Positions 1-6,930 of a DNA stretch of 10,748 nt are shown here, piece by piece. This DNA comes from Scybalousia_A sp964626385. GTDB lineage: Bacteria > Bacteroidota > Bacteroidia > Bacteroidales > P3. The stretch spans positions 1 to 10,748 of the forward strand of contig CAZVEO010000078.1 in assembly GCA_964626385.1 (NCBI GenBank), written 5' to 3'. Numbering within the stretch: the first letter of the stretch is position 1; every line of letters starts with the position of its first letter. Position numbers and translations under genes: made by a program. Below the pieces are notes generated by a model. The model made no database searches. It worked only from the letters and a program-made list of their open reading frames with translations, and was not told the DNA's origin.

Positions 1-12
1 TTCGTTTTATTT

Positions 13-54
13 CGACGAATCTTCGTTTCGATTTCTCGAAACGAAGATTCGTTG
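13..54. repeat. Long perfect hairpin near the window start
   Basis: Bases 15-31 and 36-52 are perfectly complementary over 17 bp around a 4-base loop (TTTC). A G-T and a C-G pair extend the stem to 13-54. The arms are built from repeated TTCG/CGAA words. No T-run follows on either side, so a standard intrinsic terminator is unlikely. It could be the end of an element cut off by the window edge, a transcript-stabilising hairpin for an upstream gene, or a protein-binding palindrome. The structure is seen directly; the role is unknown. Confidence 0.75.
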
Positions 55-205
55 TTATTGATTATCAGATAGTTAAAAGGGTAAAAATCGTTAATTTTGT
101 GGTAGGTATCTTTTTCTCTTACAAAGTTACGAAGATTTTTTGACCTGACCAAACGCGTGCACACTTTTTTTTTGTAACTCATTGATTCTCAGTAAACCGA
201 TTTTT
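55..205. other. Non-coding stretch between hairpin and palindrome cluster
   Basis: No ORF, RNA gene or convincing promoter is visible here. A 12-base word, ATTGATTATCAG at 57-68, recurs with one change at 181-192. A T9 run lies just before the second copy. TAATTTTG at 92-99 fits a Bacteroidota -7 element, but no TTG lies at the right distance upstream, so I do not call a promoter. Confidence 0.4.
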
Positions 206-248
206 GTAGGCTCAGCCTACTTTTATAAGGGCAGAGCCATTACTTTTT
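206..248 (+). repeat. Palindrome-plus-tail repeat, copy A
   Basis: A 15-base palindrome (206-220) joins a 28-base tail (221-248) that starts TTTTATAAGGG and ends TTACTTTTT. The tail matches 24 of 28 bases in the copy at 406-433 and 25 of 28 in the inverted copy at 10626-10653. The tail contains a small GGC/GCC inverted repeat followed a few bases later by a T-run, so weak terminator activity is possible but unproven. Confidence 0.75.
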
Positions 249-281
249 TTGTTTTTTTTTATAGGTTACAGGCTGAGCCTG

Positions 282-317
282 CAGCCTGAGGCTGTTCTAT
301 ACGGGCAGAGCCCTTAA
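282..317 (+). repeat. Palindrome-plus-tail repeat, degenerate copy B
   Basis: The palindrome CAGCCTGAGGCTG (282-294) abuts a tail at 295-317 that matches the first 23 bases of copy A's tail at 19 positions, including GGGCAGAGCC. The TTACTTTTT end is lost and replaced by an A-run. It is preceded directly by another palindrome, CAGGCTGAGCCTG (269-281). Confidence 0.6.
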
Positions 318-353
318 AAAAAGCCTGCGGCTAAAGCTTTGCGTCTTATAGAA

Positions 354-395
354 CAGGCTGTGCCTGCACCCACAGGGTGTTTTATAAGGGCACAG
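354..395. repeat. Back-to-back divergent repeat pair
   Basis: Two palindromes touch: CAGGCTGTGCCTG (354-366), whose TTCTATAAG tail reads leftward on the minus strand, and CACCCACAGGGTG (367-379), whose TTTTATAAGGGCA tail reads rightward. The sequence at 365-390 is the exact reverse complement of 10643-10668 (26 bases), the longest identity I found between the two ends of the window. Confidence 0.65.
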
Positions 396-447
396 GCTCA
401 GCCTGTTTTATAGGAGCATAGCCGTTACTTTTTATTTTATAGGTTAG
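392..447 (+). repeat. Palindrome-plus-tail repeat, copy C, with TTTTATAGGTTAG junction
   Basis: The palindrome ACAGGCTCAGCCTGT (392-406) runs into a 28-base tail (406-433) ending in TTACTTTTT. The tail is followed by TTTTATAGGTTAG (435-447). The same 13 bases appear inverted at 10676-10688 next to the right-hand copy, and a shorter form, TTTTATAGGTTA, lies near 254-268. This suggests a larger unit of junction word, palindrome and tail. Confidence 0.7.
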
Positions 448-506
448 TGTAAGTTATAATGAGTTATCATAGGTTGAGATAAGGCGAAGCCACTATTTTT
501 TCTCAT

Positions 507-541
507 GCGCTTAAGCGCCTTATAAAACACCCTGTGGGTGC
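507..541 (-). repeat. Inverted repeat copy with CACCCTGTGGGTG palindrome
   Basis: CACCCTGTGGGTG (528-540) is the reverse complement of the palindrome at 367-379. With its flank, 519-541 is an exact 23-base inverted match to 366-388. It is a minus-strand copy whose tail runs into the perfect 12-base palindrome GCGCTTAAGCGC (507-518) instead of the usual GGGCAGAGCC. Confidence 0.65.
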
Positions 542-623
542 GGGTGAATCCATAATAACTTATAATAATATATTTCTAAAATAAAAATATGTATAAAAAA
601 ACAATTCATAAATGTTTTTGTTG

Positions 624-631
624 TATTTTTG
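624..631 (+). promoter_or_regulatory. Possible -7 element before the YD-repeat-like gene
   Basis: TATTTTTG fits the Bacteroidota -7 form TAnnTTTG and lies 31 bases before the ATG at 663. It would place transcription start downstream of the ATG at 612, which favours 663 as the true start. No TTG or TTTG lies 17-20 bases upstream, so the call is weak. Confidence 0.3.
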
Positions 632-662
632 TATTTGGAAAATTAAACTTTTTATAGAGAGT

Positions 663-1652
663 ATGAGAAAATATTTTTGTCTGTTTTTTAGTGTTGTTTG
701 TTGTTCTTTTTTTTATGCGCATTCGCAAGAGGTTGCTCATACAACCAATGATTTCAACTTAATGGGGTATGTGAAAACCTTGAGGTATATGAAATTTGAG
801 GCTGATACTACTATCAAGAACCAGAGAGCCTCGTTTATAGAAGATTATCAATTAACTTTTTCTGATAATAGATTGTTAGACAATAGACTCAATTTTATAG
901 GAGGTAAGGAAGATAGAAAAACTTCCTACGAATACAATAATAAAAGACAACTTGTAAAAGAAACGCTTACGGAACAAGATGGCAAAGTGGTTAGTGTTAC
1001 CACTTATACCTATAATAACATAGGTAGGCTTGTAACCATAAAAGAAGTATCCTATCCAAACAGTAGAGGTGGAGCAAATAAAGTTGTCAGAGATGAACTT
1101 CTTACCTATAATACTAAGGGGTTGCTCGTGGAAAGAAGTATAAGTAGTGACAACAAAAACTCAAATAAATTGATAAAATATTATTATGGTCCGGCTGATT
1201 CTTTGATTTCAACGGTTACTACCTATCAACGTAATTCCAACGTAGATAAGGTTAATTACAAACGTGCCTTTAATAATTTAGTTATGGAAACTACAATGTT
1301 GAGAAATGATAAGGTAATAAAAAGAGAAACATACGAATGGGACGATGAGGCAAGATTGATAAAAAAAGATGTGTATAGAAATGATAAAAAAATACTTTCC
1401 TATACATATACTTATGATGAGCATGATAATCTATTAAGTGAGGTGGCAGTGGATAGCAAAGAGGTAAAAACAATAGAGTACTACTATAAGTACGAAAAAG
1501 ATAAGTTTTTTAATTGGACAAAACGTTCTGTCTATGATGCCAATGATTTGAAATACACAGAGGTTAGAAGTATAGAATATTTTGACAAAACACATTTCTA
1601 TGAAGACCTTAAAGATGCAGATACCGGTAGAATATTAAAAGATAACAATTGA
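663..1652 (+). CDS. Secreted YD-repeat-like protein of unknown function
   Basis: The protein is 329 residues from the ATG at 663. That start gives a normal signal peptide: MRK, a hydrophobic stretch rich in F, V and C, then YAHSQ with likely cleavage near residue 21. An upstream in-frame ATG at 612 would add 17 residues (MFLLYFCIWK...) that blunt the signal, so I prefer 663. The mature part carries loosely repeated motifs of the form Y-x-Y-(N/D)-x-x-(G/R)-x-L-(V/I/L) near residues 89-100 (YEYNNKRQLVKE), 115-126, 147-157, 224-235 and 249-258 (YTYDEHDNLLSE), and an NWTKR motif at 284-288. This pattern resembles RHS/YD-type beta repeats seen in many uncharacterised Bacteroidota secreted proteins. 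There is no lipobox or T9SS tail, so periplasmic location is the simplest inference. valS starts 13 bases after the stop codon, suggesting co-transcription. No toxin domain or RHS core is visible, and I assign no function. Confidence 0.82.
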   Translation: MRKYFCLFFSVVCCSFFYAHSQEVAHTTNDFNLMGYVKTLRYMKFEADTTIKNQRASFIEDYQLTFSDNRLLDNRLNFIGGKEDRKTSYEYNNKRQLVKETLTEQDGKVVSVTTYTYNNIGRLVTIKEVSYPNSRGGANKVVRDELLTYNTKGLLVERSISSDNKNSNKLIKYYYGPADSLISTVTTYQRNSNVDKVNYKRAFNNLVMETTMLRNDKVIKRETYEWDDEARLIKKDVYRNDKKILSYTYTYDEHDNLLSEVAVDSKEVKTIEYYYKYEKDKFFNWTKRSVYDANDLKYTEVRSIEYFDKTHFYEDLKDADTGRILKDNN

Positions 1653-1665
1653 TAAATATCCATTT

Positions 1666-4314
1666 ATGGCAGAGTTGGAAGCAAGATACATAGCAAAAAA
1701 TGTAGAGAAAAAGTGGTATGATAGATGGTTGGAAAACAACTCTTTTCATTCCGTACCCGATAATAGAAAACCTTATACCATAGTTATTCCTCCTCCTAAT
1801 GTAACTGGCGTGTTGCATATGGGACATATGCTTAATGAGACCATACAAGACGTTCTTTGCAGAAAAGAGAGAATGAATGGCAAAAATGTTTGTTGGGTGC
1901 CAGGTACAGACCATGCGAGTATAGCAACAGAAGCAAAGGTTGTTAATCTTTTAAAAGAAAAAGGTATAAACAAAAGCGACCTGACAAGAGAAGAATTTCT
2001 CAAATATGCTTGGCAATGGAAAGAAGAAAAAGGAGGTGTAATACTTCAACAACTAAAAACCTTAGGTTGCTGTTGTGATTGGGAAAGAACCAAATTTACA
2101 ATGGACGAGGATATGAGCAAAGCTGTTATAAAAGTCTTTTGTGATTTGTATGACAAAGGCTATATATACAGAGGTGTTCGTATGGTCAATTGGGACCCTA
2201 AGGCTATGACTGCTCTTAGTGATGAGGAAGTAGTATACAAAGACCAACATTCCAAACTCTATTATTTGCGTTATAAAATAGCAGAAGAACAAAACAAATA
2301 TGTAGTAGTTGCTACCACTCGTCCAGAAACCATAATGGGTGATACTGCTGTTTGTGTCAATCCTAATGATGAAAGATATTCTTTTCTTAAAGGTAAAAAG
2401 TTGATAGTACCTGTTGTAAGTAGACAAGTGCCGGTTATATTTGATGATTATGTTGATATGAGTTTTGGAACCGGAGCCTTGAAAGTTACTCCTGCGCACG
2501 ATATCAATGACTATAACCTTGGCATAAAACACAAACTATCTTCTATAAACATATTCAATGATAATGGAACTCTTAACGAAAATGGCCTGCAATATAAAGG
2601 ATTGGATAGGTTTGAATGCAGAAAAAAAATTGTTGAGGATTTGCAGACAAACGATTTGATAGAAAAAATAGAGGACTATGACAACAAAATAGGTTTATCG
2701 GAAAGAACTTCTGTTCCTATAGAACCAAAATTGAGTTTGCAATGGTTTTGCAAAATGAAAGAAATGGCAAAACCAGCTCTCGAAGCCGTGGAATCGGGCG
2801 ATATCAAATTCCATCCTGAGAAGTTTATCAATACTTATCGTCATTGGATGGAGGATACAAAGGATTGGTGTATTAGCAGGCAACTTTGGTGGGGACATAG
2901 AATACCGGCTTATTATATAATGGACTCTACTAATGGTCAAATAGGCTCAGAGTATGTAGTTGCTCCTTCTTTACAAGAGGCTTTTGAAAAGTTTAGAAAG
3001 ATAAATCCAAACATAAGAATAGAGGATTTAAGGCAAGATGAGGATGTATTGGATACTTGGTTTTCTTCTTGGCTTTGGCCTATAAGTTGTTTCAATGGTA
3101 TAAATGAACCGAACAATGAGGAAATCAACTATTATTACCCTACCTCTGATTTGATAACGGGACCTGATATTATTTTTTTCTGGGTTGCTCGTATGATAAT
3201 GGCAGGCTTGGAGTTTAGAAAACAAGTACCTTTTAAGAATGTTTATTTTACTGGTATAGTAAGAGATAAATTGGGTAGAAAAATGTCAAAAACTCTTGGC
3301 AATTCACCTGACCCTTTGCTTTTGATAGACCAATATGGTGCAGATGGTGTAAGAATGGGTATGCTTATGTCTTCTCCTGCTGGTAATGATTTGCCTTTTG
3401 ATGAGGCTTATTGCGAACAAGGTAGAAACTTCTCCAACAAAATATGGAATGCTTTGCGTTTGGTAAAAGGTTGGGAAGTAGCCACCATCGCTCAGCCTCA
3501 GTCTTCTTTGCTTGCAATAGAGTGGTTTAAGCAAAAAATGAATATTGTTTTGTTGCAAATAGAAGATGATTTCAAAAAATATCGTCTTAGCGAATGCTTA
3601 AAAAATATCTATACCTTTATTTGGGATGATTTCTGTTCTTGGCTCTTGGAAATAGTAAAACCAGAGTATCAAAAACCAATAGATGCTCACACTTACGAGA
3701 AAGTAATAGATATTTTTGAAAATCTAATGAAGATACTGCAACCTTTTATGCCTTTTGTTACAGAGGAAATTTATCACAATCTAAGAGAAAGAAAAGAAAA
3801 AGAGTTTCTTATGAATACCTCTTATCCTGCAACTTGTAAGCAAAAAAATCCTATGGTGGAGGAATTTGCCTTTATTAAGGAAATTATTGTTGCGGTGCGT
3901 TCTTTGAGAAATTCCAAAGGTTTATCTCCGAAACAGGCTTTGCAGTGCTTTGTAAAGGAAAATGAGTATAAGGAAGTGATTCAAAAATATGAAAGCATTG
4001 TGGTAAAACTTGCTAATGTGGAAAAAATTAATTTTATACAAGATAAGCAAGAAGGAACTATAGCTTTGATGGTCAGGACAACAGAGATTTTTATTCCACT
4101 TAATGAGAATATTAATAAAGAAGAACAAATAAAAAAGATAACAGAGCAAATAAAATACTATGAGGGGTTTATTGTTTCTATAAACAAGAAATTGTCTAAT
4201 GAAAAATTTGTAAACAATGCACCCGAAAATGTTGTAGCCTTAGAGAAGAAAAAACTCAGTGATTGTCAAACAAAACTTTTGGCTCTTAAGCAAGAACTTA
4301 CTTCACTTTCTTAG
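1666..4314 (+). CDS. valS: Valine--tRNA ligase (ValRS)
   Basis: This class I aminoacyl-tRNA synthetase of 882 residues charges tRNA-Val with valine in the cytoplasm using ATP. The HIGH signature is HMGH at 51-54, in the context PPPNVTGVLHMGH. The KMSKS loop is KMSKT at 539-543. The CP1 editing domain, which clears mischarged Thr-tRNA, is marked by TTRPETIMGDTAV (from about residue 217) and by FGTGALKVTPAHD. GTDHAS follows the HIGH region, and DVLDTWFSSWLWP precedes the second half of the catalytic core. An anticodon-binding helical domain follows, and the last 70 or so residues form the Lys/Glu-rich coiled-coil tRNA arm typical of ValRS. Length is normal and no key motif is missing. The start at 1666 gives the expected N-terminus (ARYIAKNVEKKWYDRW). 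I see no T-box leader and no strong terminator after the stop codon, so some read-through into the next gene is possible. Confidence 0.98.
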   Translation: MAELEARYIAKNVEKKWYDRWLENNSFHSVPDNRKPYTIVIPPPNVTGVLHMGHMLNETIQDVLCRKERMNGKNVCWVPGTDHASIATEAKVVNLLKEKGINKSDLTREEFLKYAWQWKEEKGGVILQQLKTLGCCCDWERTKFTMDEDMSKAVIKVFCDLYDKGYIYRGVRMVNWDPKAMTALSDEEVVYKDQHSKLYYLRYKIAEEQNKYVVVATTRPETIMGDTAVCVNPNDERYSFLKGKKLIVPVVSRQVPVIFDDYVDMSFGTGALKVTPAHDINDYNLGIKHKLSSINIFNDNGTLNENGLQYKGLDRFECRKKIVEDLQTNDLIEKIEDYDNKIGLSERTSVPIEPKLSLQWFCKMKEMAKPALEAVESGDIKFHPEKFINTYRHWMEDTKDWCISRQLWWGHRIPAYYIMDSTNGQIGSEYVVAPSLQEAFEKFRKINPNIRIEDLRQDEDVLDTWFSSWLWPISCFNGINEPNNEEINYYYPTSDLITGPDIIFFWVARMIMAGLEFRKQVPFKNVYFTGIVRDKLGRKMSKTLGNSPDPLLLIDQYGADGVRMGMLMSSPAGNDLPFDEAYCEQGRNFSNKIWNALRLVKGWEVATIAQPQSSLLAIEWFKQKMNIVLLQIEDDFKKYRLSECLKNIYTFIWDDFCSWLLEIVKPEYQKPIDAHTYEKVIDIFENLMKILQPFMPFVTEEIYHNLRERKEKEFLMNTSYPATCKQKNPMVEEFAFIKEIIVAVRSLRNSKGLSPKQALQCFVKENEYKEVIQKYESIVVKLANVEKINFIQDKQEGTIALMVRTTEIFIPLNENINKEEQIKKITEQIKYYEGFIVSINKKLSNEKFVNNAPENVVALEKKKLSDCQTKLLALKQELTSLS

Positions 4315-4336
4315 AAAAATAGGAGCGGTATGTTTT

Positions 4337-4416
4337 TTGCAATTGAACATAGGTTATCAAAAAAAGTATTTTATACTTGCAATTTGAATAATTTATATTA
4401 AATTTGCAATTTGAAT
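4337..4416 (+). repeat. Triplicate TTGCAATT(T)GAA motif upstream of the T9SS cargo gene
   Basis: TTGCAATTTGAAT occurs exactly at 4377-4389 and 4404-4416, 27 bases apart. A one-base-shorter form, TTGCAATTGAA, lies at 4337-4347. The two full copies coincide with the -33 element and the end of the -7 element of the predicted promoter. A small palindrome, AAGTAT-TTT-ATACTT (4364-4378), overlaps the -33 element. The copies may be regulator sites or duplicated promoter pieces; which one cannot be told from sequence. Confidence 0.6.
4377..4406 (+). promoter_or_regulatory. Bacteroidota-type promoter for the T9SS cargo gene
   Basis: TTG at 4377-4379 is separated by 19 bases from TAAATTTG at 4399-4406, which fits the TAnnTTTG -7 form of the primary sigma factor in this phylum. 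Transcription would start near 4412, giving a leader of about 40 A-rich bases before the ATG at 4455, with no Shine-Dalgarno sequence. Confidence 0.6.
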
Positions 4417-4454
4417 TAATAAATAGAAAATAATTAACAAAAAACTCAAAAACA

Positions 4455-6743
4455 ATGAAAAAATTAGTGTTGGTTTTTGCAATGATGTTAGGTTCTGTGG
4501 GAGTGTTTGCACAGTTAGATAACATATCAGCAAAGATGATTAACAAAAATGATTTGCTTACATTTAAAGCACAATCAGAAATGATGAACAAAAATGTTCA
4601 TTGTAGTCCTATTTTAAAGTCCTACGCTGATAACACGAATGCACTTTGTGATTTTAGCGATGCTTCTACCTATACCTTAGGACAAACAGCAAGACATTCT
4701 TCTATAAATGAATTTGTATTGTTGGATAATACTTTGGATATAGAAGAATGGTGGACTTTGAGATATTGGAGAACTTCTACAGGTACATCTGTTGCCGACT
4801 GGCAGACATGGGTAGATAGTTTTGAACCTAATGAAAATGCTTCTATTCCTATGGATATCAACAATGGTTTTGTGGGTATAAATATGTACACTGTTGAACA
4901 AACAGCAACAATAGACGCTTTTATAAAGTTGAATAATCCTATACTTACCAATGGTAGTAGTATTGATATTCACTTTGTTCAAGTTTTGCAATGCTTAGGT
5001 AATAGAGATCAATATTTTGTAGATTGGTCTACTGACCCTGAGTTTGCGGCTGGTTCATATGACTCTGTTGCTTTCAATATTAATGGTCTTGATGGATATA
5101 CTTATGATTCTTGGGCATCTACAAATTTGTATGGTAGAAAGATTGTTAACATTCCAACAGGTACTTCCAATTGCAACGTGGCTACCCCAAATCAACAAGT
5201 TTATATTCGTTTGAGAGTATATAACCCTGCTGGTAATTACAATATGTGTCTACAATGGTTTGTGGACAATATTTCTTACGCTTATGCTCCAGAAGAGAGA
5301 ATAGAAGCTCTTTCTTATGTTATAGCAGATGGTTATAGAAAAATACCTTCTATTTTGGAACCTGAAGGATTCCGTTCTTATGCTGTAGTACAAAATACAG
5401 GTAGTGCAACAGCAACAAATCTTAGACTTGTTAATAGTTTTTATTCCCTTTCTCAATCAGGAAGTGGTGATGTTGCGTTTAACTTCTTGGACAGTGCATC
5501 TACAGCTACTCCTATAACATTGGCAAATAAAATAACAGTGGACACCAATGGTAACGCTTATCGTTATGAGTATGTAACTGTTGATACTAATTCTATTCCT
5601 CAGCCAGGCGATGTGGCAGGTGCTTATGCTTACACAGCAGATGTATACTACACTATAGAAGAGCAGGGTCAAGCTGTAGAAAAAAGCATAAATGTGGATA
5701 CTGCTTATTATTATATATCAGGAGAAGATGGTGCAAGAAGCAATCACTATACTTGGCAAAAGGATATGGGTATTTTCCTTGAAAGATATTCTGGTGTTTG
5801 GGATTATTACTGGCAACAAACAGGTGTATATTCTCAAGGAGAAGTCGCTTCTTCTAATGGATATAGGGCTTGTGTTGCATATACCAAATACACTAATAAG
5901 ATAAATACTCCTGTTTATGCTGCTGGTGTAGAGGTTGTTCCTGCAATAGATTCTTGTGAGGCAGGTGCTTCAATAAAGGCATCTCTTTGGTACTGGAATG
6001 GTGAAGCTACTACTTGGGATGAGGCTATTATAGAGGCTTTGGATGACCAAGAAATGCCAATAGAATCTTATGAGCACAATGTACTTGCTGCAGAATTAAA
6101 CAATGGTCAAATTGCAGATAGCATAGAAAGATTTGAGGACGGTGATTACAATACTATATTTATGCCATTTACTTACCAAGGTTTCCAATTGGCTGATTCA
6201 ACAACTTTTTACGCTTGCTATACCAAAGTAGGTTCTAATGGTAAATTCTATGTGGCAAAAGATTATGACCTTTGGACTTCATTCTCATTTAGCAGTCCTT
6301 ACTCTATATTAATCTGGTCACCTACTTCAGCTATGGCTTCTACACAATATGACTGGGGTTGGTATTGGCCTACTCAAAGAGCATCAAGTGGTTCAGTTCC
6401 TGCTATACGTTTGGTTGTTTCTGATATAATAAACGATGCTCCAGAACCACCATCTTCTATAGAGAATGTTAAGGCAGATGCAACTTCTGATATGCAAGTT
6501 TATCCTAACCCTGCAACAGATAAAGTTACTTTGTCTTATACTCTTACACAAAGTGGTGATGTAAATATTACTATTATGGACGTAATGGGTAGAGTTGTTA
6601 TGAGCGAAAATCAAGGTAAGAAAGAAGCTGGTTTTGCTTATAGAACAAACATCAATACTTCTAATATGAGCAACGGAACTTATTTCTACACAGTAGAAGT
6701 AAATGGTGCTAAATCTACCAACAAAATTGTCATCAATAGATAA
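4455..6743 (+). CDS. Large secreted protein with T9SS type A sorting domain
   Basis: The protein has 762 residues. Residues 1-19 are a clear signal peptide (MKKLVLVFAMMLGSVGVFA) with cleavage before Q20. The C-terminus (about 681-762) is a T9SS type A sorting domain: VYPNPATDKVTL at 682-693, then IMDVMGRVV, SNGTYFYTVEVNG and a final KIVINR. The protein should therefore cross the outer membrane through the type IX system and be anchored or released there. The region between is rich in Asn, Thr, Trp, Tyr and Asp and looks beta-structured. Residues about 70-280 read like a jelly-roll or choice-of-anchor module (WFVDNISYAYAP at its end), followed by a CARDB-like stretch (YAVVQNTGSATATNLRLVNS). 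No catalytic motif is visible. It could be an adhesin, binding protein or structural surface protein. It has its own promoter and ends 21 bases before a strong terminator, so it is probably monocistronic. Confidence 0.9.
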   Translation: MKKLVLVFAMMLGSVGVFAQLDNISAKMINKNDLLTFKAQSEMMNKNVHCSPILKSYADNTNALCDFSDASTYTLGQTARHSSINEFVLLDNTLDIEEWWTLRYWRTSTGTSVADWQTWVDSFEPNENASIPMDINNGFVGINMYTVEQTATIDAFIKLNNPILTNGSSIDIHFVQVLQCLGNRDQYFVDWSTDPEFAAGSYDSVAFNINGLDGYTYDSWASTNLYGRKIVNIPTGTSNCNVATPNQQVYIRLRVYNPAGNYNMCLQWFVDNISYAYAPEERIEALSYVIADGYRKIPSILEPEGFRSYAVVQNTGSATATNLRLVNSFYSLSQSGSGDVAFNFLDSASTATPITLANKITVDTNGNAYRYEYVTVDTNSIPQPGDVAGAYAYTADVYYTIEEQGQAVEKSINVDTAYYYISGEDGARSNHYTWQKDMGIFLERYSGVWDYYWQQTGVYSQGEVASSNGYRACVAYTKYTNKINTPVYAAGVEVVPAIDSCEAGASIKASLWYWNGEATTWDEAIIEALDDQEMPIESYEHNVLAAELNNGQIADSIERFEDGDYNTIFMPFTYQGFQLADSTTFYACYTKVGSNGKFYVAKDYDLWTSFSFSSPYSILIWSPTSAMASTQYDWGWYWPTQRASSGSVPAIRLVVSDIINDAPEPPSSIENVKADATSDMQVYPNPATDKVTLSYTLTQSGDVNITIMDVMGRVVMSENQGKKEAGFAYRTNINTSNMSNGTYFYTVEVNGAKSTNKIVINR

Positions 6744-6764
6744 TAAATTATCTATAATAACAAA

Positions 6765-6804
6765 GAAAAAAGTAACGGTCAAAATAATGACCGTTACTTT
6801 TTTC
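6765..6804. terminator. Strong bidirectional intrinsic terminator
   Basis: Bases 6765-6781 and 6788-6804 are perfectly complementary over 17 bp with a 6-base loop (AAATAA). The outer stem is A6 on the left and T6 on the right, so either strand would form a hairpin followed by a U-run. It lies 21 bases after the cargo gene's stop codon. The right arm contains CGTTACTTTTTT, which is also found in the tails of the palindromic repeats at the window ends. Confidence 0.9.
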
Positions 6805-6815
6805 TGTTTTAATAT

Positions 6816-6846
6816 TTTGTACATACAATAAAAAAATATAATTTTG
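6816..6846 (+). promoter_or_regulatory. Bacteroidota-type promoter for the M6 protease gene
   Basis: TTTG at 6816-6819 is followed after exactly 19 bases by TAATTTTG at 6839-6846, matching the TTTG-N19-TAnnTTTG form. Transcription would start near 6853, leaving an untranslated leader of about 78 bases. I see no riboswitch-like structure in that leader. Confidence 0.65.
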
Positions 6847-6930
6847 CAAATTGTAACGTGCCGTGTATTGATGGTATGTTTTTTTGAGATTAGTACATTT
6901 AGAGTAAAGTGATAAAATAATAATATAACT

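Larger units (their letters stand above)
206..541. repeat. Cluster of short GC-rich palindromes with shared AT-rich tails
   Basis: At least nine palindromes of 11-15 bases are packed here: 206-220 (GTAGGCTCAGCCTAC), 269-281, 282-294, 303-313, 322-332, 354-366, 367-379, 392-406 and 528-540, plus GCGCTTAAGCGC at 507-518. Those at 206, 282, 367 and 392 are followed directly on the plus strand by TTTTATAAGGG or a close variant. Those at 354 and 528 are followed by the same tail on the minus strand. Several palindromes differ from one another yet stay self-complementary. This resembles REP-type or other miniature palindromic repeats, but I do not recognise a named family and no associated transposase gene is in the window. 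Confidence 0.8.

Noticed and set aside
57..192. Repeated word ATTGATTNTCAG as part of a mobile-element border
   Set aside because: It has only two copies of 12 bases with one mismatch and no further matching flank, so it is too short to support an element.
206..541. CRISPR array
   Set aside because: The repeated units are palindromes with shared tails at irregular spacing and in both orientations. There are no uniform spacers of about 30 bases and no cas genes.
539..543. Shorthand guess that KMSKT instead of KMSKS makes the ValRS unusual
   Set aside because: The first four residues of the signature are intact and a Ser-to-Thr change at the last position is a mild, known variation among class I synthetases. 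Positions here are residue numbers in ValRS (DNA 3280-3294).
612..662. Upstream ATG adding 17 residues to the YD-repeat-like protein
   Set aside because: The ATG at 663 gives a textbook signal peptide, while the extension places extra hydrophobic residues before it. A possible -7 element (624-631) also lies downstream of the 612 ATG.
2062..2532. 156-residue minus-strand ORF inside valS
   Set aside because: It is antisense to the highly conserved editing domain of ValRS, has no recognisable domain, and its open frame follows from AT-rich codon bias of the real gene.
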